A stretch of 7,228 bases of DNA from Sulfuricella sp. (GTDB lineage: Bacteria > Pseudomonadota > Gammaproteobacteria > Burkholderiales > Sulfuricellaceae): the NCBI GenBank assembly GCA_030691435.1, contig JAUYEK010000007.1, forward strand, positions 1 through 7,228, given 5' to 3'. Positions 1 through 6,238 of the stretch are shown here, piece after piece. Each line of letters begins with the position of its first letter. The stretch's first letter is position 1. The position numbers and the translations under genes are program-made. The notes under the pieces are model-generated. The model searched no databases and had not been told where the DNA came from. It saw only the letters and a list, made by a program, of their open reading frames with translations.

Positions 1-23
1 CGGGAGAGGGTTGGGGAGAGGGG
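1..23. repeat. C/T-rich (G/A-rich on plus strand) repeat inside mfd
   Basis: The unit GGGAGAGGG occurs at 2-10 and again at 14-22, a 12-base period, and the tract is cut by the window edge. On the mfd sense strand it reads as two CCCTCTCCC units separated by CAA-like bases. This resembles the CCCTCTCCC-type dispersed elements common between genes in many proteobacteria (recalled, not searched). Here it is read in frame as part of mfd, giving a Pro/Leu-rich stretch. Whether a full palindromic element follows to the left cannot be seen. Confidence 0.5.
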
Positions 24-1035
24 AAACGCCCAGCTCGATGCGCGGGTAAGGCTTGAGTGCTCCGAACAGCGCCTCCACCGTGAGGAACAGCTCCTGCGGT
101 GGCAGCAGCGGCCGGTCGCGGTCGCCGCGCAGCAGTTGATAGCGCGACTGGGTGTCGCGCCAAAAATTCTGCGCTGCCGTTTCCAGTCCGTGGTACTGGC
201 AGACCAGCGCATCCTGCGGCAGGTAATCGAACAGCGTGGCGGTGCTCTCGAAAAACAGCGGCAAATAATATTCGATGCCGGGTGGCGCCAAGCCTTGGCT
301 GACGTCCTTGTACAGACGGCTTTTGGAAGGGTCGCCCTCGAATTTTTCGCGGAAGTTGCGGCGGAAAGTGTCCTGGCCAATTTTATCCAGCGGAAACTCC
401 CGCGCCGGCAGCAGGCGGACATCCTTGACCGGGTAGATGCTGCGCTGGGTGTCCGCGTCGAAGGTGCGGATGCTCTCGATTTCGTTGTCGAACAGGTCGA
501 TGCGGTAGGGCAGCGGACTGCCCATCGGGAACAGGTCGACGATGCCGCCGCGCACGCTGTATTCGCCGGGGCTTAACACCTGGGTGACGTGGGTATAGCC
601 GGCCAGAGTCAGCTGGCCGCGCAGGGCGTCCAGATCGAGCTGGGTGCCCTGCTTCAGGAAAAAAGTGTGCGCCGCCAGGAATTCGCGCGGCGGCAGGCGG
701 TAAAGCGCGGTGGTGGCGGGAATGATGGCGACATCGCAGGCGTTTTGCGAAATCTGGTAGAGTGTGGCCAGACGCTCTGAAATCAGGTCCTGGTGCGGAG
801 AGAACTGGTCATAGGGCAGAGTTTCCCAGTCCGGCAGCAGGTGAACCGAAAGAGCCGGCGTGAAATAAGGGATTTCATCGTGCAGGCGCTGGGCATCCAA
901 TGCGGTTTCGGTGAGGACGATCAGAGGCCGTTTTTGTCCCGCCAGCTGCGCCAGCGCCAGGGCATCGCTCGAGCCTTGAAGGCTGGCGTAGCGCTTGCGC
1001 GATCCTGGGGCGGGAAGGGGTTGGCCTGATAGCAT
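1..1035 (-). CDS. mfd: Transcription-repair coupling factor Mfd, N-terminal part (truncated by window edge)
   Basis: Mfd is the cytoplasmic ATP-dependent translocase that removes RNA polymerase stalled at DNA lesions and recruits UvrA. Reading the minus strand from the ATG at 1035 gives 345 uninterrupted codons to the window edge, with no stop. The protein starts MLSGQPLPAPGSRKRY. It contains the Mfd hallmarks LLPDWETLPYDQFSPHQDL (residues 66-84), LSPGEYSVRGGIVDLFPMGS (about 154-173) and RIDLFDNEIESIRTFD (about 178-193). These belong to the UvrB-like N-terminal module that contacts UvrA. The RNA-polymerase-interacting and helicase domains of this roughly 1,150-residue family lie outside the window. 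The ATG at 1035 fits the family N-terminus but has no clear Shine-Dalgarno, and a good promoter lies just upstream. The last visible codons (GVSPLPNPLP, positions 1-30) fall in a C/T-rich repeat, so the gene could carry an in-frame insertion or be broken further left. Family identity is very sure; intactness is unknown. Confidence 0.96.
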   Translation of the reverse strand, partial: MLSGQPLPAPGSRKRYASLQGSSDALALAQLAGQKRPLIVLTETALDAQRLHDEIPYFTPALSVHLLPDWETLPYDQFSPHQDLISERLATLYQISQNACDVAIIPATTALYRLPPREFLAAHTFFLKQGTQLDLDALRGQLTLAGYTHVTQVLSPGEYSVRGGIVDLFPMGSPLPYRIDLFDNEIESIRTFDADTQRSIYPVKDVRLLPAREFPLDKIGQDTFRRNFREKFEGDPSKSRLYKDVSQGLAPPGIEYYLPLFFESTATLFDYLPQDALVCQYHGLETAAQNFWRDTQSRYQLLRGDRDRPLLPPQELFLTVEALFGALKPYPRIELGVSPLPNPLP

Positions 1036-1057
1036 GGAATAGCAACGAAAACCGCGC

Positions 1058-1086
1058 ATTATAAAGCAATTTCTGCTAGATTTCAG
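1058..1086 (-). promoter_or_regulatory. Probable sigma-70 promoter of mfd
   Basis: On the minus strand a perfect -10 hexamer TATAAT (1063-1058) is preceded, after exactly 17 bases, by CTGAAA (1086-1081), which matches TTGACA at 4 of 6 positions. Transcription would start near 1051, leaving a leader of only about 16 bases before the mfd ATG at 1035. No Shine-Dalgarno is evident in that leader. The hexamers and spacing are seen directly; the start site and use are inferred. Confidence 0.62.
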
Positions 1087-1107
1087 GGTAAGGCAACTCG
1101 AATAATC

Positions 1108-1115
1108 AGAAGGAG
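1108..1115 (+). promoter_or_regulatory. Strong ribosome binding site of the gene at 1122
   Basis: AGAAGGAG lies 6 bases before the ATG at 1122. This fixes the start of the helical protein gene and predicts efficient translation. I found no convincing -35/-10 pair for this gene in the 86-base divergent intergenic region, although AT-rich TATAAA (1060-1065) and AATAAT (1101-1106) are present on the plus strand. Confidence 0.75.
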
Positions 1116-1121
1116 ATCGTC

Positions 1122-1799
1122 ATGAGTGAGAACAGCCAGAATATGCTTTCGTCCGAAGAAATCAAACAAGCGGTAAGCACGTCGGTTGAGGGTGGCGTGG
1201 ATGTTCGTGCCAAGGTCCGTGATTTGACGCTGCAGGCACTGAGGACACGCAGGCTCGACTACGACGAGATCAAACCGGTGATCACCGCGGTGACTGAGGG
1301 TATCAGCATGGGCGCGGCGAAACATGCCGGCGAAGTGAAAGCTGCGCTTTCGGAGGGGCTGGCCGGGCTGGACGAGGCGCTGACCAAGGCAGCCGAGGCG
1401 ACGCGCCTGGCGTTGGAGCAGCTGACTTCGCAGGCCAGGGATTTCTCAGAAACCGACCTGAACTGGGCGCTGGTCAATCTCAAGCGACTGGAGGAGGAAT
1501 TTCTCGACACCGTCAGCGTGGTGGCCGATTCCGCTGCGGGCAGGATCAAGCAGGAGATGAAGGATTTGATTACCCATGCCCGACGCGTCGGCACTGATAC
1601 AGGCGCCAAGGTCGCCGAAACGGTAGGCACTCTCAACAACAAGGTTTCCGCAACGCTGCATGAAGGCAAAGCTGTCGGCAAGGACGCGGCACGCGAGATG
1701 AGCGCGCGCCTGGCAGCGCTGGCAGGGGGGATTCTCGCTGGCATGGCGGATGCCCTGCACGAAAAAGCCGAAAAACTGAAGTCAAAGAGTGGAGAGTGA
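1122..1799 (+). CDS. Ala-rich helical protein of unknown function (possible DUF6781 family)
   Basis: The product has 225 residues, no cysteine and a single Trp (W115), with no signal peptide and no classical membrane helix. It is rich in Ala, Glu, Lys and Leu and should be almost entirely helical. A first block (residues 10-60) includes VRAKVRDLTLQALRTRRLDY. Amphipathic stretches follow at 66-106 and 111-156, with LNWALVNLKRLEEEFLDTV (113-131) the best-defined. The tail (176-225) has a glycine-bearing hydrophobic patch, LAALAGGILAGMADAL (197-212), and a Lys-rich end. This composition recalls phasins and other surface-coating helical proteins, which is an analogy rather than a homology claim. 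I associate such proteins with the DUF6781 family from memory, without certainty. The start is supported by AGAAGGAG. The gene is divergent from mfd and lies 94 bases before the kinase gene. A role in envelope, granule or nucleoid binding cannot be chosen from the sequence. Confidence 0.85.
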   Translation: MSENSQNMLSSEEIKQAVSTSVEGGVDVRAKVRDLTLQALRTRRLDYDEIKPVITAVTEGISMGAAKHAGEVKAALSEGLAGLDEALTKAAEATRLALEQLTSQARDFSETDLNWALVNLKRLEEEFLDTVSVVADSAAGRIKQEMKDLITHARRVGTDTGAKVAETVGTLNNKVSATLHEGKAVGKDAAREMSARLAALAGGILAGMADALHEKAEKLKSKSGE

Positions 1800-1816
1800 G
1801 GAATTTGGATTCAGTC

Positions 1817-1847
1817 AGGGGTGAGGCGTTAGGGGTGAGGGGTAAGG
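1817..1847. repeat. G-rich short direct repeats in the spacer before the kinase gene
   Basis: AGGGGTGAGG occurs at 1817-1826 and 1831-1840. A degenerate copy, AGGGGTAAGG, overlaps the second at 1838-1847. The starts are spaced 14 and 7 bases apart, suggesting a heptamer-based expansion. The tract lies in the 94-base gap between the helical protein gene and the kinase gene. It makes the spacer strongly G-rich on the plus strand. I see no hairpin terminator with a T-run in this gap, so read-through from the upstream gene is possible. Confidence 0.6.
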
Positions 1848-1893
1848 TCAAGCAGAGAGGGGGATTTTACTCCTCACGTTTGGTAGGCCACGG

Positions 1894-3573
1894 ATGATTT
1901 GGGAAACCATCAACGTCGTGCGTGACCTGCCGCGACTGCACGAAATTACCTCTACCCTGATCCGCTATGGCATGGCGGATATCGTGCGCACGCTGGGAAT
2001 CGGCACCCTGCTCGAACGGGCGGGGCGCATTCTCCACTGGAAGGAACAAGGCGATGTCATGCACCTCGATGCGCCGGTGCGGGTGCGGCGTGCGCTAGAA
2101 GAGCTGGGCCCGACCTTCGTCAAGCTCGGGCAGGTGATGGCGACCCGGGTGGACATGTTCCCGCCCAACTGGATCGCCGAGTTTGAAAAGCTTCAAAGCG
2201 GTGTGCCGCCGGTCCCTTTCGAAAGCCTGTTGCCGCAGCTTGAAGCGGCCCTGGGTTGCTCCCCCCACGATATTTTTCAGGAATTGCAGACCGAGGCAGT
2301 CGCTGCTGCCTCCATCGCCCAGGTGCACCATGCCAGGCTTCAGGATGGTACTCCGGTGATCCTGAAAATTCGTCGTCCCGAGATTCGCGCCAAGATCGAG
2401 GCCGATCTGCGCATCCTGATGCACCTCGCGCGCCTGATCGAGTTCGAGATGCCGGAAATGCGGCGCTATCAGCCGATCCAGATTGTCCTGCAATTCTCCC
2501 GTTCGCTGCGGCGTGAACTCGATTTTGTGGCCGAGGCGCGCAACATCGACCGATTCGCCGAGAATTTCGCCGGCTCCGATGCTGTCGTGATCCCCAGGGT
2601 GTACTGGGAGTGGACCAGCGAAGTCATGAACGTGCAGCAGTGGGTGGACGGCATACCCGGCAACAATCTGGCGGCGGTCGAAGCTGCCGGGCTGAACCGC
2701 AAGCTGCTCGCCGCGCATGGAGCCGATGCGGTGCTCAAGATGATCATGATCGACGGTTTTTATCATGCCGATCCGCATCCCGGCAACGTGTTCTACCTGC
2801 CCGGCAACCGCATCGCCATGATCGATTTCGGCATGGTGGGCCGGTTGATGGAGGGGCGCCGCAACCAGATTGTCAACCTGCTCGCCGCCCTGGCCGGCAA
2901 GGATGATGAAGCGATGCTCGACGTGTTGCTGGAATGGACCGGTGATGCGACAGTCGATGAATCGAAGCTGGCGGCGGACGTCAACGAATTCGTCTTCAAT
3001 TATGCCAACGTGCCACTCAAGGATCTGCGCCTCGGCGCGCTGCTGGGCGAGCTGACCGTGATCATGCGCGACCACACCCTGGTGATGCCCGCCGACCTCG
3101 CCATGCTGTTCAAGGCGCTGATTACCCTGGAAGGCCTGGGCCGTCAGCTCGACCCGGATTTCGACATGGTGGCGCATCTCACGCCATTCGTGCGGCGGGT
3201 GATCACCGAGCGTTACATGCCGGATGCGCTGTTCAAGCGCGGCAAACGCAATTTCCATGATGTTCTTTCCATCGTCACCAGCCTGCCGCGCGATGTGGCT
3301 CGCCTGATCAAGGAAGCGCGGCGCGGAAAGTTCAAGATCGACCTCGACCTCAAGCGCCTGGAACGTTTTTCCCACCAGCTCGACAACAGCGTCAACCGCC
3401 TCACGCTGGGAATTCTTACCGCCTCGCTGGTGATCGGTTCTTCGATTGTGATGACTGTGCAAGGCGGACCCACTCTGTTCGGCTTGCCGCTGTTCGGCCT
3501 GCTCGGTTTCATGGTGGCGTTCTTCAACAGCCTCTGGCTGATTCTTTCGATCTGGCATTCTGGCCGTGATTAG
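1894..3573 (+). CDS. ABC1/UbiB-family atypical kinase (AarF/UbiB-like), membrane anchored
   Basis: This 559-residue protein belongs to the UbiB/Coq8/ABC1 family, atypical kinases or ATPases that support ubiquinone and other isoprenoid-lipid metabolism at the membrane. The signature motifs appear in order: the KxGQ motif as FVKLGQVMATR (K77-Q80), the Ala-rich loop AAAS (137-140) in AAASIAQVHHARL, the ATP-site lysine K158 in ILKIRRP, the ExD motif RELD (E208, D210), the catalytic loop HADPHPGN (291-298) and the metal-binding IDFG (D311). Two hydrophobic segments near the C-terminus (about 504-523 and 529-553) fit the paired membrane helices typical of the family. All key residues are intact. 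The start is chosen because MIWETINVVRDLPRLHEI looks like a family N-terminus; the ribosome site is weak (GGTAGG, 1882-1887). No ubiE or ubiJ flanks it, so it may be a second paralogue rather than UbiB itself. It ends 36 bases before hoxF and may be co-transcribed with it. Confidence 0.93.
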   Translation: MIWETINVVRDLPRLHEITSTLIRYGMADIVRTLGIGTLLERAGRILHWKEQGDVMHLDAPVRVRRALEELGPTFVKLGQVMATRVDMFPPNWIAEFEKLQSGVPPVPFESLLPQLEAALGCSPHDIFQELQTEAVAAASIAQVHHARLQDGTPVILKIRRPEIRAKIEADLRILMHLARLIEFEMPEMRRYQPIQIVLQFSRSLRRELDFVAEARNIDRFAENFAGSDAVVIPRVYWEWTSEVMNVQQWVDGIPGNNLAAVEAAGLNRKLLAAHGADAVLKMIMIDGFYHADPHPGNVFYLPGNRIAMIDFGMVGRLMEGRRNQIVNLLAALAGKDDEAMLDVLLEWTGDATVDESKLAADVNEFVFNYANVPLKDLRLGALLGELTVIMRDHTLVMPADLAMLFKALITLEGLGRQLDPDFDMVAHLTPFVRRVITERYMPDALFKRGKRNFHDVLSIVTSLPRDVARLIKEARRGKFKIDLDLKRLERFSHQLDNSVNRLTLGILTASLVIGSSIVMTVQGGPTLFGLPLFGLLGFMVAFFNSLWLILSIWHSGRD

Positions 3574-3592
3574 TAGGCTATAGTTCAAAAAA

Positions 3593-3598
3593 GGGAGG
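3593..3598 (+). promoter_or_regulatory. Ribosome binding site of hoxF
   Basis: GGGAGG precedes the ATG at 3610 by 11 bases, somewhat farther than usual. No alternative in-frame ATG or GTG lies closer. The 36-base gap contains TATAGT (3579-3584), which could be a -10 element, but no matching -35 sits at 16-18 bases. I see no GG-N10-GC sigma-54 element here. A dedicated hox promoter is therefore not evident. Confidence 0.6.
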
Positions 3599-3609
3599 AA
3601 ATCATCCAC

Positions 3610-5439
3610 ATGCAGCAGTTCGAGTTTTCTGACATTTCCCGAATGTTGACGCCGATTCTTGCTCGGCATGGGGGCGATGCTTCCCGCCTCCTGCAGGTTT
3701 TGCTCGAAGTGCAGGACGCCTGTCACACCATTCCTTCCGAGGCCATCGACCATATCGCCGCCCATTTCGATGTGCCGCGGGTGAACGTGGAAGGCGTGGC
3801 CGGTTTTTATTCCTTCCTTTCCACCCGGCCAGTCGGCGAATACCGGATGCTGTTCAGCGGCAACATCACCGACCAGATGCTAGGCAAGGACGATCTGATG
3901 CAGTACCTGTGCAACAAGCTCTGGGTCGAGCCGGGCAAGGTGTCGGAAGACGGCCTGGTGAGCGTGGACAGCACTTCCTGCACCGGCATGTGCGACCAGG
4001 GGCCGGCAGCGCTGGTCAACGGCTGGCCGCTGACCAGCCTGGACCAGAACCGGCTCGATCTGATCTGCGAGCTGATTCGTTCCCGCAAGCCGGTGGCCGA
4101 ATGGCCGCCGATGTTGTTCGAGGTGGTAGACAATATCCGTCGTAGCGATGCGCTGCTCGGCGAGCCGCTCGTGCCGGGCAACGGCATCCGCGCGGTGCTT
4201 ACACGGGGCGCGAAAGAAACCCTGGCCGAGATGGACAAATCCAACCTGCGCGGTCGCGGCGGGGCCGGATTCAAGACCGCATCGAAATGGTCGTTCTGCC
4301 ATGCCGCCATCGCCGAGGAAGAGGGCAGCGTGATCTGCGACATCAACGGGCACCCGGAGCGCTACATCGTGTGCAACGCCGACGAGGGCGAGCCGGGCAC
4401 CTTCAAGGACCGCGTGCTGCTCAACAGTTACGCCGATCTGGTGTTCGAGGGGATGACCGTGGGTGCGCGCGTGGTTGGCGCAAGCAAAGGTTTTCTTTAC
4501 CTGCGCGGCGAGTATCGCTATCTGTTGGAGCCGCTTGAAAAAGGGCTGCAAAAACGCCGCGAGGCCGGCCTGCTGGGCGACAACATCCTCGGCAAGGCGG
4601 GGTTCAGTTTCGACATCGAAATCCATCTTGGCGCCGGCGCCTACATCTGCGGCGAGGAATCCGCCCTGATCGAGTCGCTTGAAGGCAAGCGCGGCCGTCC
4701 GCGCAACCGTCCTCCGTTCCCGGTGACGCACGGTTACAAGGGGAGGCCGACCGTGGTGGACAACGTCGAAACTTTCGCCTGTGCGGCGAAAATAGCGGAA
4801 AAAGGCGGCGCATGGTTCGCGGCGATGGGAACGGCGCAGTCTACCGGCACCAAGCTGCTTTCGATTTCAGGCGATTGCGCGAGCCCCGGCATCTACGAAT
4901 ACCCGTTCGGCGTCACGGTACGCCAGATACTCGCCGATTGCGGCGCCAGGGACCCTTATGCGGTCCAGGTGAGCGGGCCTTCCGGCGCCATGATTTCATG
5001 GAAGGAATTCGACCGCAAAATCGCCTTCGAGGATTTGCCCACGGCAGGTGCGTTCATGGTGTTTCAGCGCAAGCGCGACCCGTTTCAAATCGCGCTGAAT
5101 TTCGTCCATTTTTTCGCCCACGAGAGCTGCGGATTTTGCACGCCGTGCCGGGTCGGCACCGAGTTGCAGAAGAAGATCATGGACAAGATCGCGAGCGGGC
5201 ACGGCACCGCCTCCGACCTGGAGGAGCTGAAAAGCCTCGGCCATATCCTCAAAACCATGAGCCATTGCGGGCTGGGAAGCAGCGCCGCCAACCCGGTGCT
5301 GGATATGCTGGAAAAGTTTCCCGACGCATACGAGCGAAAATTGAAGGAGCTTGCCTTCGAACCGGCTTTCGACCTGGACGGCGCGCTGGAAACCGCGCGC
5401 AAGATTACAGGGAGGGATGACGATTGGGCGCATTTATGA
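3610..5439 (+). CDS. hoxF: NAD-reducing hydrogenase diaphorase subunit HoxF (NuoE-NuoF fusion)
   Basis: HoxF is the FMN- and NAD(H)-binding subunit of the cytoplasmic bidirectional [NiFe] hydrogenase; it passes electrons from HoxU to NAD+ or the reverse. At 609 residues it is close to Ralstonia HoxF (about 602). Residues 1-160 are a NuoE-like thioredoxin-fold domain, retaining GVAGFYSFL (62-70) and CTGMC (C124, C128). Its first cluster Cys pair is absent: the place of the VCxGTxC motif is taken by LFSGNITDQ (81-89). From about 170 the protein is NuoF-like. It has the glycine-rich FMN/NADH motif RGRGGAGFKTASKW (214-227), CNADEGEPGTFKDR (255-268), GAGAYICGEESALIESLEG (341-359) and the [4Fe-4S] ligands C507, C510, C513 and C553 (ESCGFCTPC, SHCG). 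The following hoxU, hoxY and hoxH rule out a NuoEF or formate dehydrogenase setting. A repeat of the CCACAGAG type follows the stop. Confidence 0.96.
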   Translation: MQQFEFSDISRMLTPILARHGGDASRLLQVLLEVQDACHTIPSEAIDHIAAHFDVPRVNVEGVAGFYSFLSTRPVGEYRMLFSGNITDQMLGKDDLMQYLCNKLWVEPGKVSEDGLVSVDSTSCTGMCDQGPAALVNGWPLTSLDQNRLDLICELIRSRKPVAEWPPMLFEVVDNIRRSDALLGEPLVPGNGIRAVLTRGAKETLAEMDKSNLRGRGGAGFKTASKWSFCHAAIAEEEGSVICDINGHPERYIVCNADEGEPGTFKDRVLLNSYADLVFEGMTVGARVVGASKGFLYLRGEYRYLLEPLEKGLQKRREAGLLGDNILGKAGFSFDIEIHLGAGAYICGEESALIESLEGKRGRPRNRPPFPVTHGYKGRPTVVDNVETFACAAKIAEKGGAWFAAMGTAQSTGTKLLSISGDCASPGIYEYPFGVTVRQILADCGARDPYAVQVSGPSGAMISWKEFDRKIAFEDLPTAGAFMVFQRKRDPFQIALNFVHFFAHESCGFCTPCRVGTELQKKIMDKIASGHGTASDLEELKSLGHILKTMSHCGLGSSAANPVLDMLEKFPDAYERKLKELAFEPAFDLDGALETARKITGRDDDWAHL

Positions 5440-5453
5440 AAGAAAAACCATTA

Positions 5454-5519
5454 GCCACAGAGATCACAGAGAAATGCGGCTGTGGGTTTTTTCTCTGTGG
5501 ACTCTGTGTTCTCTGTGGC
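5454..5519. repeat. CCACAGAG-type imperfect palindrome between hoxF and hoxU
   Basis: The left arm GCCACAGAGATCACAGAG (5454-5471) and right arm CTCTGTGTTCTCTGTGGC (5502-5519) are reverse complements at 17 of 18 positions, with a 30-base middle. The motif TTCTCTGTGG is repeated at 5491-5500 and 5509-5518, an 18-base period. It resembles the dispersed CCACAGAGA/ACACAGAG repeats seen in many proteobacterial intergenic regions (recalled, not searched). It fills most of the 91-base hoxF-hoxU gap, the largest within the hox genes. As RNA it can form a long stem-loop. Confidence 0.8.
5465..5499 (+). terminator. Possible attenuator-like hairpins with an internal U-run
   Basis: Two alternative small hairpins can form inside the palindrome. 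CACAG (5465-5469) can pair with CTGTG (5480-5484), followed after GG by six Ts (5487-5492), which is the shape of a weak intrinsic terminator. Alternatively, CACAGAGAAA (5465-5474) pairs perfectly with TTTCTCTGTG (5490-5499), which consumes the T-run. Both compete with the outer 18-bp stem. The pairings are seen directly. Partial termination or attenuation before hoxU is only a guess, and the 5-bp terminator stem is short. Confidence 0.3.
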
Positions 5520-5530
5520 AGGTTTGAATT

Positions 5531-6238
5531 ATGAGTAAAAATATTATTATCGACGGACTAACCGTGCCGTTCCAGGAAGGCCAAACCATCATGGATGCGG
5601 CGATGGCGGCGGGTTTGTACATCCCGCACCTGTGCCACAATCCGGAATTCAAGCCGCACGGCAGCTGCAAGCTGTGCACCGTCAACGTCAACGGGCGCAA
5701 TGTCGCATCCTGCACCATGCCTGCGGCGGAAGGCCAGCAGGTGCTGAACGACATCGCGGAACTCAATGCGGAACGGCTGGCGCTGACGCAAATGCTGTTC
5801 GTCGAGGGCAACCACCTTTGTCCGGCTTGCGAGAAAAGCGGCAACTGCAATTTGCAGGGGGTGGCCTACTATCTCGGCATGATGAGCCCGCATTACAACC
5901 ACTTCTACCCGGCCCGCGAAGTGGACGCCTCCCATCCCGATATCCTGCTCGACCGCAACCGCTGCATCTATTGCGAGCTATGCGTGCGAGCCAGCCGCGA
6001 TGTCGATGGCAAGAACGTGTTTGGCCTGACCGACCGCGGCATCATGACCCGTCTGATTGTCAATGCAACGAGTGGCTTGCTGGGCGACACCAGTCTCGCC
6101 GCCACCGACAAGGCCGCTCAGGTTTGCCCGACCGGTGCGCTGCTGGTCAAGCGCAAGGGATTCGCCGTGCCGATCGGTAGCCGCATTTTCGACCGCCATA
6201 CCATCAAGGATGTGCAAACGGGAGGCAGTCATGAGTGA
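5531..6238 (+). CDS. hoxU: NAD-reducing hydrogenase diaphorase subunit HoxU
   Basis: HoxU is the iron-sulfur subunit linking the HoxYH hydrogenase module to HoxF, homologous to the N-terminal part of NuoG. The 235 residues match the usual length (about 234). Three cluster sites are visible. A plant-type [2Fe-2S] site has C35, C46, C49 and C61. A [4Fe-4S] site in EGNHLCPACEKSGNC has C97, C100 and C106, with H95 as the likely His ligand; the spacing is H-x-C, not the H-x3-C of NuoG, as I recall for other HoxU proteins. A second [4Fe-4S] site has C145, C148 and C151 in RCIYCELC plus C199 in VCPTG. The start MSKNIIIDGLTVPF is right for the ferredoxin fold, but its ribosome site is poor (AGG at 5520-5522, overlapping the edge of the upstream palindrome). 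The 3' end overlaps hoxY by 8 bases, suggesting translational coupling. Confidence 0.96.
   Translation: MSKNIIIDGLTVPFQEGQTIMDAAMAAGLYIPHLCHNPEFKPHGSCKLCTVNVNGRNVASCTMPAAEGQQVLNDIAELNAERLALTQMLFVEGNHLCPACEKSGNCNLQGVAYYLGMMSPHYNHFYPAREVDASHPDILLDRNRCIYCELCVRASRDVDGKNVFGLTDRGIMTRLIVNATSGLLGDTSLAATDKAAQVCPTGALLVKRKGFAVPIGSRIFDRHTIKDVQTGGSHE

Noticed and set aside
136..576. 146-codon plus-strand open frame and neighbouring plus-strand frames up to 1029
   Set aside because: They lie opposite the unambiguous Mfd reading frame on the minus strand and match no known family by eye.
3540..3609. Sigma-54 promoter for hoxF, as known for some Ralstonia hox genes
   Set aside because: TGGCATT and TGGCCGT occur here, but none has a GC dinucleotide at the required 10-base distance from GG.
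2095..3765. Long 556-codon open frame on the minus strand opposite the kinase gene
   Set aside because: It is fully antisense to a kinase with all family motifs, has His/Gln/Asp-rich composition typical of reverse-frame shadows, and shows no recognisable domain.
3880..4731. 283-codon minus-strand open frame opposite hoxF
   Set aside because: It is antisense to a clearly coding HoxF, has no domain, and is explained by GC-rich codon bias.
5454..5519. CRISPR-like or phage attachment site reading of the repeats
   Set aside because: There are only two arms plus one partial copy in inverted and nested arrangement, with no regular unique spacers and no integrase gene nearby.
6057..6230. Longer HoxY start inside hoxU
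   Set aside because: The extra 58 residues are a shadow of hoxU. The family N-terminus and GGAGG ribosome site both support the ATG at 6231.
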